The position numbers were made by a program, and so were the translations under genes. Of a stretch of DNA of 64,000 nt, positions 33,854-42,481 are shown one piece after another. Each line of letters opens with the position of its first letter. Within the stretch, counting starts at the first letter, position 1. The stretch comes from JBOEGW01 sp050633625 (lineage in GTDB: Bacteria; Pseudomonadota; Alphaproteobacteria; Rhodobacterales; Rhodobacteraceae), in contig JBOEGW010000012.1 of the NCBI GenBank assembly GCA_050633625.1, forward strand, positions 35,113 to 99,112, in the 5' to 3' direction. The notes beneath the pieces were generated by a model that saw nothing but the letters and a program-made list of their open reading frames with translations, had not been told where the DNA came from and did no database searches.

Positions 33854-34498
33854 TCACCCGAACCGCCGCCCTCCTTCCGTGAAGGTGTACTCGTTCACGA
33901 TGATCCCCTCCTCGATGGCCTCGTCCGAGGTCAGGTGGTCGTATTCACTCTGAAGCTGGCGGTAGAGCCAGCGGGCAAGGTCGCGCAGCGCCTCGGTCAC
34001 GATCTCCTCGGCGTCTTCGGTCGGCGGCTGCCAGGTCGGGCTGTCCCGCGTGACGTCCACGGACATGGTGTATTCGTGGTAGTAGCGGCCTCGATGGCTG
34101 ACCTCAGCAGCAAGCTGGTAGAAGTTCCGCCGCTGGATGGCCTGCAGCCAGTCGGCTATGCCATGCAGCGTCGCGTCCGTCGGGGCGTAGTCCCGGATGC
34201 GCGCGGCCGCGCCCTTGGAGTGGGACCAGTAACCTTCGAAGCAAGCCCCGTCGCCCTGGCTCCAGAAGCCTGAGAACCAGATGCAGGGCTTGGCCCGAGT
34301 CCCGCCGCCCATCAGGGGCACGGGCGTGGTCTTCAGGCGGATTCCGAGGATCTCGCAGATCCTCTCGAAATCCTCGTAGACCGGGTCCCACCAATCATCA
34401 TGGGGCCCAAGCTCACGATACCAGCTGCGCGCCTTTTCCTTGGCGACGTCGGAGAGTTCAGGGAACTGGTAGACTGTTGTGGAGATGACCTCAGGCAT
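33854..34498 (-). CDS. Conserved plasmid protein of unknown function (214 aa)
   Basis: Rich in aromatic residues: VYQFPELSDVAKEKARSWY, PHDDWWDPVYEDFERICEIL, KPCIWFSGFWSQGDGACFEG. No domain of known function recognised, although such proteins are widespread on conjugative plasmids and prophages. Its start overlaps the end of the 139-residue gene by 8 bases (ATGCCTGA), so the two are translated as an operon. Confidence 0.65.
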   Translation of the reverse strand: MPEVISTTVYQFPELSDVAKEKARSWYRELGPHDDWWDPVYEDFERICEILGIRLKTTPVPLMGGGTRAKPCIWFSGFWSQGDGACFEGYWSHSKGAAARIRDYAPTDATLHGIADWLQAIQRRNFYQLAAEVSHRGRYYHEYTMSVDVTRDSPTWQPPTEDAEEIVTEALRDLARWLYRQLQSEYDHLTSDEAIEEGIIVNEYTFTEGGRRFG

Positions 34499-34910
34499 TT
34501 GCGTCCTCCCCGTTTAGCGCGGCGGCCAGCCATTCCTGGCTGCTCGTCCAGCCGATGGACTTGCGGGCACCAAGATCGATGACATGCGCGCCGCCGCCGA
34601 AGGCATCGAGGCGGGGCCGGGAGCAGGTCAGGGCATACTGGAACCCCCAGAGACCAGTGAGGTCGAGATCTTCGGCGAGGCGCAAGACGAAGCGGATGAC
34701 TGCGTCGACATCGCCGTGGTCGTTGTCATGGATCCAGAGGGTGCTGCCATCGCGCGCGTCCTGGCGCTCAAGAGTGAAGCCCGAGACCTCCGGATCATCG
34801 GCGTCCTGATCCGCAGCGCGCAGGTCATGAAACAGCGCGAGTGCGCGGGCGGCCTTTTCGGGGCTGCCGACGTCGATCAGGCATGAGAAATGGGTGAAGT
34901 AATCCGCCAT
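34491..34910 (-). CDS. Conserved hypothetical acidic protein (139 aa)
   Basis: Starts MADYFTHFSCLIDVGSPEKA at an ATG with AGGAGG 5 bases upstream; the longer frame to 35027 is rejected. Acidic and rich in Asp (DLRAADQDADDPEVSG, HDNDHGDVDAVIRF). No family recognised. The low pI and plasmid context are reminiscent of DNA-mimic or anti-restriction proteins, but nothing specific supports that. Confidence 0.6.
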   Translation of the reverse strand: MADYFTHFSCLIDVGSPEKAARALALFHDLRAADQDADDPEVSGFTLERQDARDGSTLWIHDNDHGDVDAVIRFVLRLAEDLDLTGLWGFQYALTCSRPRLDAFGGGAHVIDLGARKSIGWTSSQEWLAAALNGEDANA

Positions 34911-34986
34911 GGGGACCTCCTGAGATTGAGAAACCCGGGCTTTGGGGCCGGGCGCTGGATTGGGATGAAGGGTTGGTTGGAAGCGA

Positions 34987-35184
34987 TCAGCCGGTCGGAT
35001 TGTCACCCGCCGCCTGTCGCGCGGCATGCGCGCAGAGCATCTGCCGGTAGAAGCGCTTGCGCGCCGTCCGGAAGCTGTGCACGGCGCGCGTATCGGGGTG
35101 CAGCGCCCGGACCGCCGCGCGCAGAACTGTCTGGGGCGATGCCGTCGGCGGCAGACCGAGGCGCAAGTATGCGGGATCAGTCAT
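34987..35184 (-). CDS. Small J-domain-like protein (65 aa)
   Basis: MTDPAYLRLGLPPTASPQTV then LRAAVRALHPDTRAVHS. The order Y-x-x-LGL, AS-x-x-x-V, A-x-R-AL-HPD mimics the start of a DnaJ J-domain, including an HPD tripeptide, although helix II would be short. The rest is Arg-rich. Function unknown. It ends one base from the next upstream gene's stop region at 35186. Confidence 0.45.
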   Translation of the reverse strand: MTDPAYLRLGLPPTASPQTVLRAAVRALHPDTRAVHSFRTARKRFYRQMLCAHAARQAAGDNPTG

Positions 35185-35185
35185 G

Positions 35186-35563
35186 TCAGCTGACCTCGAC
35201 CACGGGCGCGGCGAGATGCGGATCGACCAGTGCCTCGATCCGCTCGGCCCGGCCCATCCATGGCTCGGGTCGGATGGCCTTCACCCAGTCAGCAAAGCTC
35301 GGGATGAAGCCGAGGTCTTCCTTCACATGCTGTTCGCCGACCCAGCGGGTCGGGATGACACGTCCGGTCGAGAGCGTGAGGGTCGGGCCGAAAATCCTCT
35401 CGGCCATGAAGATGCCCTCGGCATGGTGGCGCAGCGCCCGGTGCCGGAAGTCAGCAGTGATCTCCTTGCTCTGGTCGAACCAAGTATGCACGGCCATGTA
35501 GCAGTCGACCGTGCCGCCCCATTTCTTCACCGAGGACAGGGCGTGGTGGTATGGATGTGCCAT
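35186..35563 (-). CDS. Conserved plasmid protein, DUF6915-like (125 aa)
   Basis: Starts MAHPYHHALSSVKKWGGTVD at 35563 with GAGGGGGCGG upstream. His/Trp-rich with HTWFDQSKEITADFRHRALR and HHAEGIFMAERIFGP. This matches the DUF6915 pattern I recall from plasmid and phage annotations; function not known. In operon with the DUF6878-like gene, 10 bases away. Confidence 0.6.
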   Translation of the reverse strand: MAHPYHHALSSVKKWGGTVDCYMAVHTWFDQSKEITADFRHRALRHHAEGIFMAERIFGPTLTLSTGRVIPTRWVGEQHVKEDLGFIPSFADWVKAIRPEPWMGRAERIEALVDPHLAAPVVEVS

Positions 35564-35573
35564 CGCCGCCCCC

Positions 35574-36065
35574 TCAGAAATCATGGGTGTAGAGTTCGGA
35601 TGACGTGAACCGTTCGTTGAACTCGAGGTGGATGCAGCGGGCCGCGGCATCGAAGCAGAACTCGCCGTAGGCGCCGTCGTTGTTTTCCCAACCGCCATGG
35701 GTATCGGAGAGGAAATCGTAGGCGAGTTGCTCGACCACATCCTCCAGCGAGAGCTGCCGCATCTCGACCTCGGGGTCGTCCCAGGTCAATGCCGCATAGG
35801 CGATCTCGGTCGCTGGGAACTCGACGGCGGTCTCGCCGGACCAGGCGCCGATGCTTTCGATCTGGCCACTGTCCCCGGCACCGTCGAAAGTCACGGTGAC
35901 ATGGGTGATGCCGGCGACCATGAGGCCATCGAAGAGCCGGTCTTTGTTGCCCGGGCGCAGGGCAAGGGTCCGGGCGGTGCGTTCGGCATGCGCGGCAAGG
36001 ATCACCCTGAAATCGACGGTGGAAGGCCGCAGTGGCGCGGCCAGAGTGGGTTCAGTCTGGGTCAT
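35574..36065 (-). CDS. Conserved plasmid protein, DUF6878-like (163 aa)
   Basis: Starts MTQTEPTLAAPLRPSTVDFR at 36065 after CGGAGACATCC; the long upstream extension in the same frame is not coding. Contains VTVTFDGAGDSGQIESIGAW, VEQLAYDFLSDTHGGWENND and YGEFCFDAAARCIHLEFNER. Acidic. It resembles DUF6878 plasmid proteins. The preceding 100 bases form a candidate member of the leader family. Confidence 0.65.
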   Translation of the reverse strand: MTQTEPTLAAPLRPSTVDFRVILAAHAERTARTLALRPGNKDRLFDGLMVAGITHVTVTFDGAGDSGQIESIGAWSGETAVEFPATEIAYAALTWDDPEVEMRQLSLEDVVEQLAYDFLSDTHGGWENNDGAYGEFCFDAAARCIHLEFNERFTSSELYTHDF

Positions 36066-36164
36066 GGATGTCTCCGTTCGGTGAGGACAGGTCAGAGCCC
36101 TCGGGTGGCGCACTCCTCTGCCCCCCGAAGGCTCAAACCCCTCCCATCCCTCCTCTGTCTCTCG
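36066..36164 (-). promoter_or_regulatory. Structured leader of the DUF6878-like gene (leader family, weaker member)
   Basis: Starts CGAGAGACAGAGGAGG right after the upstream gene's stop. It then forms an 11-bp stem with one G-U pair, GAGCCTTCGGG with CCCGAGGGCTC, enclosing GGCAGAGGAGTGCGCC. The 5' box matches the clear members at 38646 and 49390; the 3' box is only partly alike. Confidence 0.45.
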
Positions 36165-36168
36165 GGCG

Positions 36169-36687
36169 TCACGCCGCGATCTGCAGAGCGCGGGCGGCAA
36201 AAACGCGCCAGAGCGGGTCGACAAGGCGGGCATCCAGCAGATCGGCACGGTGACGCAGTCGCTGCGCCAATTCAGGCTCGTGCCAATCAATGGCACGGCC
36301 AGCCTGGGCGCGAAGTTGAACCGCCTCGGTCACAACGGCCCGCGCCTCAAGAGCATTGGCGACAGGGTGACACCAAGCCACAGCGCCATGACTGGCGGCC
36401 CCGGCAAGAACCAGGCGCTGGTCGCAATCAAGGATTGCCAGAAGCTGCGGCGCTGCATCGGAGCCGTTGTCCTCGGCAAGCTCAAACGCCCCTTGCATGG
36501 CATCAGCCAAGGTCGCAAAACGCTCAACGACCACGGGGGCAGCGGTGCCCGACATCAGGGCTGCAGGCGTCCGGTGCATCCGCGTCAGCGCGAAAGGCAG
36601 GCTGGGATCAGGAGCGACAGTCGCGCCATTTGGAACAGGGCCCATCGGACGCGGGCTCGGCTGGATCGGCAGGGGAAGGTCAAACAT
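36169..36687 (-). CDS. Conserved hypothetical protein (172 aa)
   Basis: Starts MFDLPLPIQPSPRPMGPVP at 36687 after TTGGAGACATTGCC. Proline-rich N-terminus, then a helical domain with FATLADAMQGAFELAEDNGS and LVDPLWRVFAARALQIAA. No family recognised. Its upstream region is a clear member of the shared leader family. Confidence 0.55.
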   Translation of the reverse strand: MFDLPLPIQPSPRPMGPVPNGATVAPDPSLPFALTRMHRTPAALMSGTAAPVVVERFATLADAMQGAFELAEDNGSDAAPQLLAILDCDQRLVLAGAASHGAVAWCHPVANALEARAVVTEAVQLRAQAGRAIDWHEPELAQRLRHRADLLDARLVDPLWRVFAARALQIAA

Positions 36688-36763
36688 GGCAATGTCTCCA
36701 ACGGCGCGGAAAGCCACTCTCCCCGCCTCATCCGTCAAAGACCAAACCGCCACCCTCTTCCTG
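36688..36763 (-). promoter_or_regulatory. Conserved structured 5' leader (copy near 36.7 kb)
   Basis: On the minus strand: 5' box GGAAGAGGGTGGCGGTTT, arm GACGG, then the conserved box GGGAGAGTGGCTT with TCCGCGCC (36703-36723 in plus coordinates), arm CCGTT, and the ribosome site GGAG before the start. Same order and spacing as the copies at 38564-38646 and 49306-49390. Confidence 0.7.
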
Positions 36764-36795
36764 GAAGGGGCGACGGTGATGACCTGGCCACAGCG

Positions 36796-37236
36796 TCAGA
36801 GCTTGCCGAGCGCCCGCAGGCTCAGCTCCGTTCCGGCACCGACGATGATGTGGTCATGCAGCGTCAGGCCGAGATACTTGCAGCCCTTCTGGATCTCCTT
36901 GGTCATGCTGAGATCAGCCTCGGACGGCGTCGGATCACCCGACGGGTGGTTGTGGATCAGGATCAGGGCGCTGGCGTTCAGCATCAGCGCCCGCTTGATC
37001 ACCTCGCGCGGATAGACCGGCACATGATCGACTGTGCCGGTCGACAAAAGCTCATCGGCGATTATGCGGTTCTTGCGGTCGAGATAGAGGACATGGAATC
37101 GCTCGATGGGACCTCGGACGGTCAGAGCGCAATAGTCCATCAGCGCCTGCCAGCTGCCGATGACCGGGTTCTGGCTGAGGTAGCGGCCGAGGATATCGCG
37201 GGCCTCGAGAATGACGGTTTCTTCCTGGGGGGTCAT
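36796..37236 (-). CDS. RadC-like JAB-domain protein
   Basis: 146 residues from the ATG at 37236 (MTPQEETVILEARDILG). Carries the RadC/MPN motif LILIHNHPSGDPTPSEADLS with its zinc-binding His-x-His and Asp, and DHIIVGAGTELSLRALGKL at the end. RadC-like proteins are found on conjugative plasmids and prophages, often near SSB and anti-restriction genes. Biochemical role uncertain; the old DNA-repair assignment is not supported. Shorter than chromosomal RadC (about 220 residues), lacking the N-terminal HhH region. Confidence 0.82.
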   Translation of the reverse strand: MTPQEETVILEARDILGRYLSQNPVIGSWQALMDYCALTVRGPIERFHVLYLDRKNRIIADELLSTGTVDHVPVYPREVIKRALMLNASALILIHNHPSGDPTPSEADLSMTKEIQKGCKYLGLTLHDHIIVGAGTELSLRALGKL

Positions 37237-37307
37237 GAGGGTCTCGCTGAAATCTGCACACCGAAGCCCCCTGCCCTTTCGGGGCATGGCCAGCGGCGTG
37301 CATGTTG

Positions 37308-37350
37308 AGAAAAAGGCTACAGCGACCGCCCCGGTGTCGGGCGATCGCTG
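37308..37350 (-). terminator. Rho-independent terminator after DUF932 gene
   Basis: 11-bp stem with one G-U pair: CAGCGACCGCC (37320-37330) and GGCGATCGCTG (37340-37350). On the minus strand it is followed by TTTTTCTC (37308-37315). Ends the DUF932 transcript, so the RadC-like gene likely has its own promoter. Confidence 0.75.
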
Positions 37351-37363
37351 CGTGGGGGCTCTG

Positions 37364-38563
37364 TCAGCCGACCCGGTCGAGGAGCTTCTTGGCGCGCCCT
37401 TCCATGTCGAGGCGGGCATCCTGCTGGGTCTTGTCGCGCGCAAGCCGCGTGATGCCCTGCACGAAGTCGAAGATACTCTCGGGCGGGCGGCCTTCTTCCA
37501 TCAGCACTTTCTCGATGATCTTGCCGGACTCCGCCTTCGAGAAGCCCCGCTTGCGCAGGAAATCCGCGCGATCATCATCGCTGCGCGCCACGATCTGCTG
37601 CCGCGCGGCCTTGATGCCGTTCACAAACCCCTGCGGCGAGGAATTGGCGAAACGCGTCAGCGCCGGGGCCGCCTCATGGGCAAAGCGGGAGGCGGCGTAT
37701 TTCGAATGCCGGATCCGGATCTCCTGAAAATCCTCGACGCCCCAGAGGTTGCGGTTCTGGCACACTGCCCTCAGGTAGAAGCTCGCCATGCCGAGGGTCT
37801 TGGCGCCCACCTCCGAATTCCAGCAGTAAAAGCCCCGAAAGTAGAGGTCGGGAGAGCCGTCCGCCAACTTGCCCGCCTCGATCGGGTTGCGATCGTCGAC
37901 AAGGAACAGGAAGACGTCGCGGTCCGAGGCATAGAGCGTGGTCGTGTCGCGGCTGATCTCGACATCGGGGTTGTAGACCCCGGTCGACCAGTCGAGCACG
38001 CCAGGCACCTTCCAGCGCGTGTCGCCCGTGCCATTGCCCGCGATGCGCTGCACGGCCTCGACCAGTTCGTGGTCATGGATGCGGCCATAGTCGGGGCCGG
38101 TGACCGCGCGCAGTTCCGTGCGGCCATCTTCGGTCTCAAAAGTCTTCACCTGCTCGGCGCGGTGGTTGGTCAGCCCGTATTGCAGGTTGATGCCCGCCAG
38201 CGGCGCGGGCAGCTGCCGCAGGTAGGAGGCCGGTGCGCCGACGATGCTGGCAAGCTGGCCGAAGGCCCAGTGCGTGGGCGCGACCGGTTCATGCGCTTTC
38301 GGCAGCATCAAGTGCAACCGTTCGGGATTATCACGCGCGGCCTCGACGCGGATGTCGGCGGTCTGCACGACCCGGCTGCGGCTGCGCTCGGACCGGCCCT
38401 TCACGTTGGCCCAGAGATCGTCGAGCGACAGATATCGCTCGTCATCGGGCCGGTTGAACCATTCGGACGACACCCGCCCATTCCGCTCACCCCGGCTCAC
38501 GTCCACCTTCCAGCCACCTGCTCGCGCCGGTGCGACCGGATCCAGAACTTCTACAACACCCAT
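37364..38563 (-). CDS. DUF932 plasmid protein
   Basis: 399 residues from the ATG at 38563 with GGGAGAT upstream. DUF932 features: LPKAHEPVAPTHWAFGQLAS, AVTGPDYGRIHDHELVEAVQ, LYFRGFYCWNSEVGAKTLGM and RNLWGVEDFQEIRIRHSK. DUF932 proteins are common in leading regions of conjugative plasmids and in phages; their function is unproven. It has the best-defined example of the shared leader and its own terminator, so it is a single-gene unit. Confidence 0.82.
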   Translation of the reverse strand: MGVVEVLDPVAPARAGGWKVDVSRGERNGRVSSEWFNRPDDERYLSLDDLWANVKGRSERSRSRVVQTADIRVEAARDNPERLHLMLPKAHEPVAPTHWAFGQLASIVGAPASYLRQLPAPLAGINLQYGLTNHRAEQVKTFETEDGRTELRAVTGPDYGRIHDHELVEAVQRIAGNGTGDTRWKVPGVLDWSTGVYNPDVEISRDTTTLYASDRDVFLFLVDDRNPIEAGKLADGSPDLYFRGFYCWNSEVGAKTLGMASFYLRAVCQNRNLWGVEDFQEIRIRHSKYAASRFAHEAAPALTRFANSSPQGFVNGIKAARQQIVARSDDDRADFLRKRGFSKAESGKIIEKVLMEEGRPPESIFDFVQGITRLARDKTQQDARLDMEGRAKKLLDRVG

Positions 38564-38646
38564 CGGATATCTCCCGTGACAGGCGCCGGAAGCCACTCTC
38601 CCAACCCTCAACCTGTCACCGGGAAACCGGCACTCCTCTTACTCTC
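38564..38646 (-). promoter_or_regulatory. Conserved structured 5' leader of DUF932 gene
   Basis: Minus strand order: GAGAGTAAGAGGAGTG, CCGGTTT, arm GTGACAGG (plus 38612-38619), box GGGAGAGTGGCTT plus CCGGCGCC (38582-38602), arm CCTGTCAC (38576-38583), ribosome site GGGAGAT, ATG. The 8-bp stem is perfect. Compared with the parB-like copy, one stem pair changes from A-U to G-C on both sides, which supports an RNA structure. Confidence 0.75.
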
Positions 38647-38877
38647 GTAGGCGGGCCATGGCGGAGAGCGGACCTTCGACTGATTGGGTTCTTTTTGCAT
38701 GGGCAACTCGAGAGCGAGCGTCTGCCGTCTGGCGAAGCTACAGTTGATGTTACAGGTTCATGTGATTGACATTTCGCAGAATTTCTTGAAACGTGGTGAT
38801 ATGGGGTTTGCGACCGCCCCACGAGGCGCCAGCCGAAGATCGCGTTCCCGCATATCCTGACCTTAGGAGGAACGCAG
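38647..38877 (+). promoter_or_regulatory. Upstream region of chrBA
   Basis: A TTGACA at 38766-38771 is a plausible -35 box, but no strong -10 follows at 17 bases. The ribosome site TAGGAGGA lies 8 bases before chrB. No clear ChrB/MarR-type palindrome was found. Confidence 0.35.
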
Positions 38878-39699
38878 ATGCCTGCGCCTAACGCTATTTC
38901 ATCCGAAAAACTTGCCCGCATCATCGGGACCCCACGCGCGCCGCTCTTGCTGGATGTGCGGTCCGAAGAAGACTTCGCCACCGATCCGCGCCTGTTACCC
39001 GGATCCATAAGGACTGACGACCGGGATCTTGCTACACTTGCCGTGCAGCTTGGCGGGCAGACGTCCATCGCCGTCTGTCAGGCGGGCCATCGGCGCAGCC
39101 AGGGCACAGCCGCGATCCTGCGCGCCGAAGGCTGCGCCTCGGAGTATCTCGATGGCGGGTTCGAGGCCTGGCGCTTGGCCGGGCTGCCGCTGATCGATCC
39201 TTTGAGGCTGCCCGCGCGCGACGCGCAGGGCCGCACAACTTGGGTGACGCGGTCACGGCCCAAGATCGACCGCATCGCCTGTCCCTGGCTGATCCGGCGG
39301 TTTCTCGATCCCCGCGCGGTCATCCTGTTTGTGGCACCCGCCGAGGTGGTGGGCGTCGCCGAACGCTATAACGCCGCGCCCTTCGACATCGAAGACGTGT
39401 TCTGGAGCCATCGGGGCGAGCTTTGCACCTTTGACGTCCTGCTTGCCGAGTTCGGCCTGAACATCCCTGCCCTCGACCGGCTCGCGACAATCGTGCGCGG
39501 AGCCGATACCGCCCGGCTCGATCTCGCGCCCGAAGCTGCGGGGCTGCTGGCCGCCTCGCTCGGTCTGTCGCGCATGTTCTCCGACGATCTGGAGCAGCTG
39601 GAGGCCGGGATGCTGCTCTACGACGCCTTCTACCGATGGGCGCGGGACGCAACTGACGAGACCCACAACTGGCCCACCAACAAGCCGAAGGCAGACTGA
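38878..39699 (+). CDS. chrB: ChrB-like chromate resistance protein with rhodanese domain
   Basis: 273 residues. The N-terminal 105 residues are a rhodanese domain (LLLDVRSEEDF, and active-site loop IAVCQAGHRRSQGTA with Cys at about 68). The rest is the ChrB C-terminal domain: WVTRSRPKIDRIACPWLIRR, DVFWSHRGELCTFDVLLAEF, and HNWP near the end. ChrB proteins support or regulate the ChrA efflux pump. Here the usual N-terminal ChrB part is replaced by rhodanese. Its stop overlaps the chrA start (TGATG). Confidence 0.85.
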   Translation: MPAPNAISSEKLARIIGTPRAPLLLDVRSEEDFATDPRLLPGSIRTDDRDLATLAVQLGGQTSIAVCQAGHRRSQGTAAILRAEGCASEYLDGGFEAWRLAGLPLIDPLRLPARDAQGRTTWVTRSRPKIDRIACPWLIRRFLDPRAVILFVAPAEVVGVAERYNAAPFDIEDVFWSHRGELCTFDVLLAEFGLNIPALDRLATIVRGADTARLDLAPEAAGLLAASLGLSRMFSDDLEQLEAGMLLYDAFYRWARDATDETHNWPTNKPKAD

Positions 39700-41066
39700 T
39701 GCAGGACCGTGTTTATCCCACCCTGGCCGAGGCCACCCGCATCTGGGCCCGCATCGGCCTTCTGAGCTTCGGTGGCCCCGCCGGACAGATCGCGCTGATG
39801 CACCGCATACTTGTCGAGGAACAGCGCTGGCTGGGCGAGAAGCGGTTCCTGCATGCGCTGAACTACTGCATGCTGCTGCCGGGTCCGGAGGCCATGCAGC
39901 TTGCCGTCTATATCGGCTGGTTGATGCACCGCACGCTGGGCGGCATCATCGCGGGCGTCCTCTTTGTGCTGCCCGGCGTCATCGCCATCATGGGCTTGAG
40001 CTGGATCTATGCGCTCTATGGCAATGTCGGACCTGTCGAGGCGCTGTTCTTCGGGCTCAAGGCCGCGGTGCTGGCCATCGTGGTGCAGGCGGTCATCCGC
40101 ATCGGCTCGCGCGCACTCAAGAACGGCGCAATGGTCGCCATCGCCGCCGCGTCTTTCGTGGCGATCTTCGGTTTCGCGGTGCCGTTTCCGCTGATCATCC
40201 TGCTCGCTGGCCTCATCGGCTTCTTCGGCGCGCGGGCGGGCCTGCCAGCATTCCATGGGGGCGGCGGACACGGCAAGGTCGGCAAGGTCCAGGTCGATGA
40301 CGCCGATACGCTGCTGGGCGAGGCGTCTCCCGAACACACACGGGTCAATCGGGCTTGGGCATTTCGCATCTCGACGGTGTTCCTCATGCTCTGGCTGGCC
40401 CCGGTTGCCCTTCTGTTCGTCCTGCTCGGCCCTGCCAATGTCTTTTCTCAGATCGCAGGCTTCTTCAGCGTCATGGCCGTCGTCACCTTCGGCGGCGCCT
40501 ATGCGGTGCTGGCCTATGTCGCGCAGGAAGCGGTGCAGAATTTCGGCTGGCTCGCCCCAGGTGAAATGCTGGACGGTCTCGGCATGGCGGAAACCACGCC
40601 CGGCCCCCTGATCATGGTCACGCAGTTCGTGGGCTTCATGGGCGCGTTCCGCGAGGCGACCGGGCTGTCGCCCCTCGCGGCCGGCACACTGGGCGGGCTT
40701 CTGACGACTTGGGTGACATTCACGCCCTGCTTCCTCTGGATTTTCCTCGGGGCCCCCTTCATCGAGCGCCTGCGCGACAACGCGCTCCTGACAGCCGCGC
40801 TGACCGCCATCACCGCAGCCGTGGTCGGCGTCATCCTGAACCTCGCTGTCTGGTTTGGGCTTCATGTGGTTTTCGACGAGGTAAGGACGATCGCATCCTT
40901 CGGGCCCGATCTCGATGTGCCTGTCTGGTCCTCGATCAATCTGGCGGCTGCGGCGCTGGTGCTTGGCGCCGTTCTGGCGGTGTTCCAGTTCAAGCTTGGC
41001 CCAGTGACGGTTCTAACTGGCTGTGCGCTGGCAGGGATGGCGCTCGCTGCCCTTGGCTGGACATGA
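39699..41066 (+). CDS. chrA: Chromate transporter ChrA
   Basis: 455 residues, bidomain CHR-family efflux protein with about ten to twelve membrane segments. Each half carries a CHR motif: LLSFGGPAGQIALMHR then GPEAMQLAVYIGW; and VTFGGAYAVLAYVAQEAV then ETTPGPLIMVTQFVGFMGA. Expels chromate from the cytoplasm. Co-translated with chrB. The pair is on the opposite strand from the surrounding block, suggesting later insertion between ssb and DUF932. Confidence 0.93.
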   Translation: MQDRVYPTLAEATRIWARIGLLSFGGPAGQIALMHRILVEEQRWLGEKRFLHALNYCMLLPGPEAMQLAVYIGWLMHRTLGGIIAGVLFVLPGVIAIMGLSWIYALYGNVGPVEALFFGLKAAVLAIVVQAVIRIGSRALKNGAMVAIAAASFVAIFGFAVPFPLIILLAGLIGFFGARAGLPAFHGGGGHGKVGKVQVDDADTLLGEASPEHTRVNRAWAFRISTVFLMLWLAPVALLFVLLGPANVFSQIAGFFSVMAVVTFGGAYAVLAYVAQEAVQNFGWLAPGEMLDGLGMAETTPGPLIMVTQFVGFMGAFREATGLSPLAAGTLGGLLTTWVTFTPCFLWIFLGAPFIERLRDNALLTAALTAITAAVVGVILNLAVWFGLHVVFDEVRTIASFGPDLDVPVWSSINLAAAALVLGAVLAVFQFKLGPVTVLTGCALAGMALAALGWT

Positions 41067-41196
41067 TGTCGTCGACATGCCGGATAGAGGCACCCGACTC
41101 CAGGAAGAGTGCAAAGCAGTTTGCCCAGCCGCCAAAGGCCGAGATCGCCCCGAACCCGGCGGGTTGTCCCGCCGGGCCCAAGGGGAGACCCCGTTC

Positions 41197-41601
41197 TCAG
41201 AACGGGATCTCGTCGTCGCGGTCGACCAGCTCGGGGTTTTCGCTCTCGGCCGACTTCGGCCGGCTCAGGAAGTCGACCTTCTCGGCGATGATCTCGCAGC
41301 CGTAGCGGTCGTTCCCCATGCTGTCGATCCACTTGGTGTAGTGGATGCGGCCGTGGACGAGGACCTTCATGCCCTTTTCGCAATGCTCCGCGACCGTCTT
41401 GCCGAGACCGTTGAAGCAAGTGATGCGGTGCCATTCGGTGTCCATGACCCGGTAGCCGTTCTCGTCGCGCAGGACGCGACCTTCCGAGAGGCGGGGGCGA
41501 GAGGTGGCGAGGCTGAAGTTGGTGATGTTGGTGCCGCCCTGGGTGGTGCGGGTTTCGGGTTTTTGACCGATGTTGCCGGCGAGGATGACGATGTTCTGCA
41601 T
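41197..41601 (-). CDS. ssb: Single-stranded DNA-binding protein
   Basis: 134 residues from the ATG at 41601 (AGGAGC upstream). OB fold: MQNIVILAGNIGQKPETRTT, TEWHRITCFNGLGKTVAEHC, KGMKVLVHGRIHYTKWID. The C-terminus ends DRDDEIPF, the acidic tip that recruits partner proteins. Plasmid SSBs protect incoming single strands during conjugation. The longer frame to 41754 is not used. Confidence 0.93.
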   Translation of the reverse strand: MQNIVILAGNIGQKPETRTTQGGTNITNFSLATSRPRLSEGRVLRDENGYRVMDTEWHRITCFNGLGKTVAEHCEKGMKVLVHGRIHYTKWIDSMGNDRYGCEIIAEKVDFLSRPKSAESENPELVDRDDEIPF

Positions 41602-42029
41602 GATTAGCTCCTGTGTTTCCTGTCTTTGGGACCGTCCCTTCGACAAGACCCGGAAAAAGCCCGTCGGGTGACGCGTGCACGGTGAACGGAACGGACGCCG
41701 GAAACCCCCAGAGGACCGGGGTGGAGCGGGCAGGACGCCACAGGCGGCCAACACGGCCCGGGCTGACGCGGGGTTGCGCGCAGGAGACCGAACGGGGTTA
41801 GGGGATTGTCAGTCGAAGGGATGGACCAGAAGACAGAGATGCGCGGGGAGCCCATGCCAGACCCTGTCATCCTGCCAATCGGGACAGCCTGACCCCCAAT
41901 TCAGCACCTCCCTGGCGACGAAACGGCGATCAACAGCTTCGGCCACCCCTGCCCCAGCCTTCCGGGAGTTGCGGCGCCTTGCATCGACGGGCTATCGATA
42001 CCGGATCATTCAGGACACGGACCGCACCA
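41602..42029. other. Divergent promoter region between ssb and hns-like genes
   Basis: 428 bases without a supportable gene. It must hold the divergent promoters of ssb and the hns-like gene, but I see no strong boxes. TATCGATA at 41993-42000 is the only neat palindrome. Confidence 0.35.
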
Positions 42030-42350
42030 ATGGCTGATTACGATCTCGAGGCACTGTCGCTCAGCGAGCTAAACAAAATGAAGAGGGACGTCGCCAAGGC
42101 CATCTCCACGTTCGAGGATCGGCAGAAGGCGGAAGCCCGCGCCAAGGTGGAAGCAGTCGCACGGGATCTGGGCTACTCTCTTGCCGAACTCGTGGGCACC
42201 AAAACGAAATCCTTGCGAGCGCCTGTCGTGGCGAAATACCGGCACCCTGAAAACCCGGCACTCACCTGGTCCGGCCGAGGGCGCAAACCGCAGTGGTTCG
42301 TGGAAGCACTGGAAGCGGGAAAGACCGCGAGCGACCTCGCCGTCAGTTAA
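42030..42350 (+). CDS. H-NS family (HvrA-like) nucleoid protein
   Basis: 106 residues from the ATG at 42030 (MADYDLEALSLSELNKMKRD). Coiled-coil N-terminal dimerisation region to about residue 50, then the DNA-binding loop TWSGRGRKPQWF preceded by YRHPENP, as in Rhodobacter HvrA/Spb. Silences AT-rich acquired DNA; on plasmids it reduces the cost to the host. Confidence 0.88.
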   Translation: MADYDLEALSLSELNKMKRDVAKAISTFEDRQKAEARAKVEAVARDLGYSLAELVGTKTKSLRAPVVAKYRHPENPALTWSGRGRKPQWFVEALEAGKTASDLAVS

Positions 42351-42481
42351 AGGCCTGACCTACGCGATCGACCCTGAACCGCCTTTCTATACAGCATCGG
42401 GAAATGACAGGGCTGGACAGAGCGGACAATTAACTGCCGAATCGGGGATCGTCACACTTTCATGGATCCGGCTTTGCAGTG

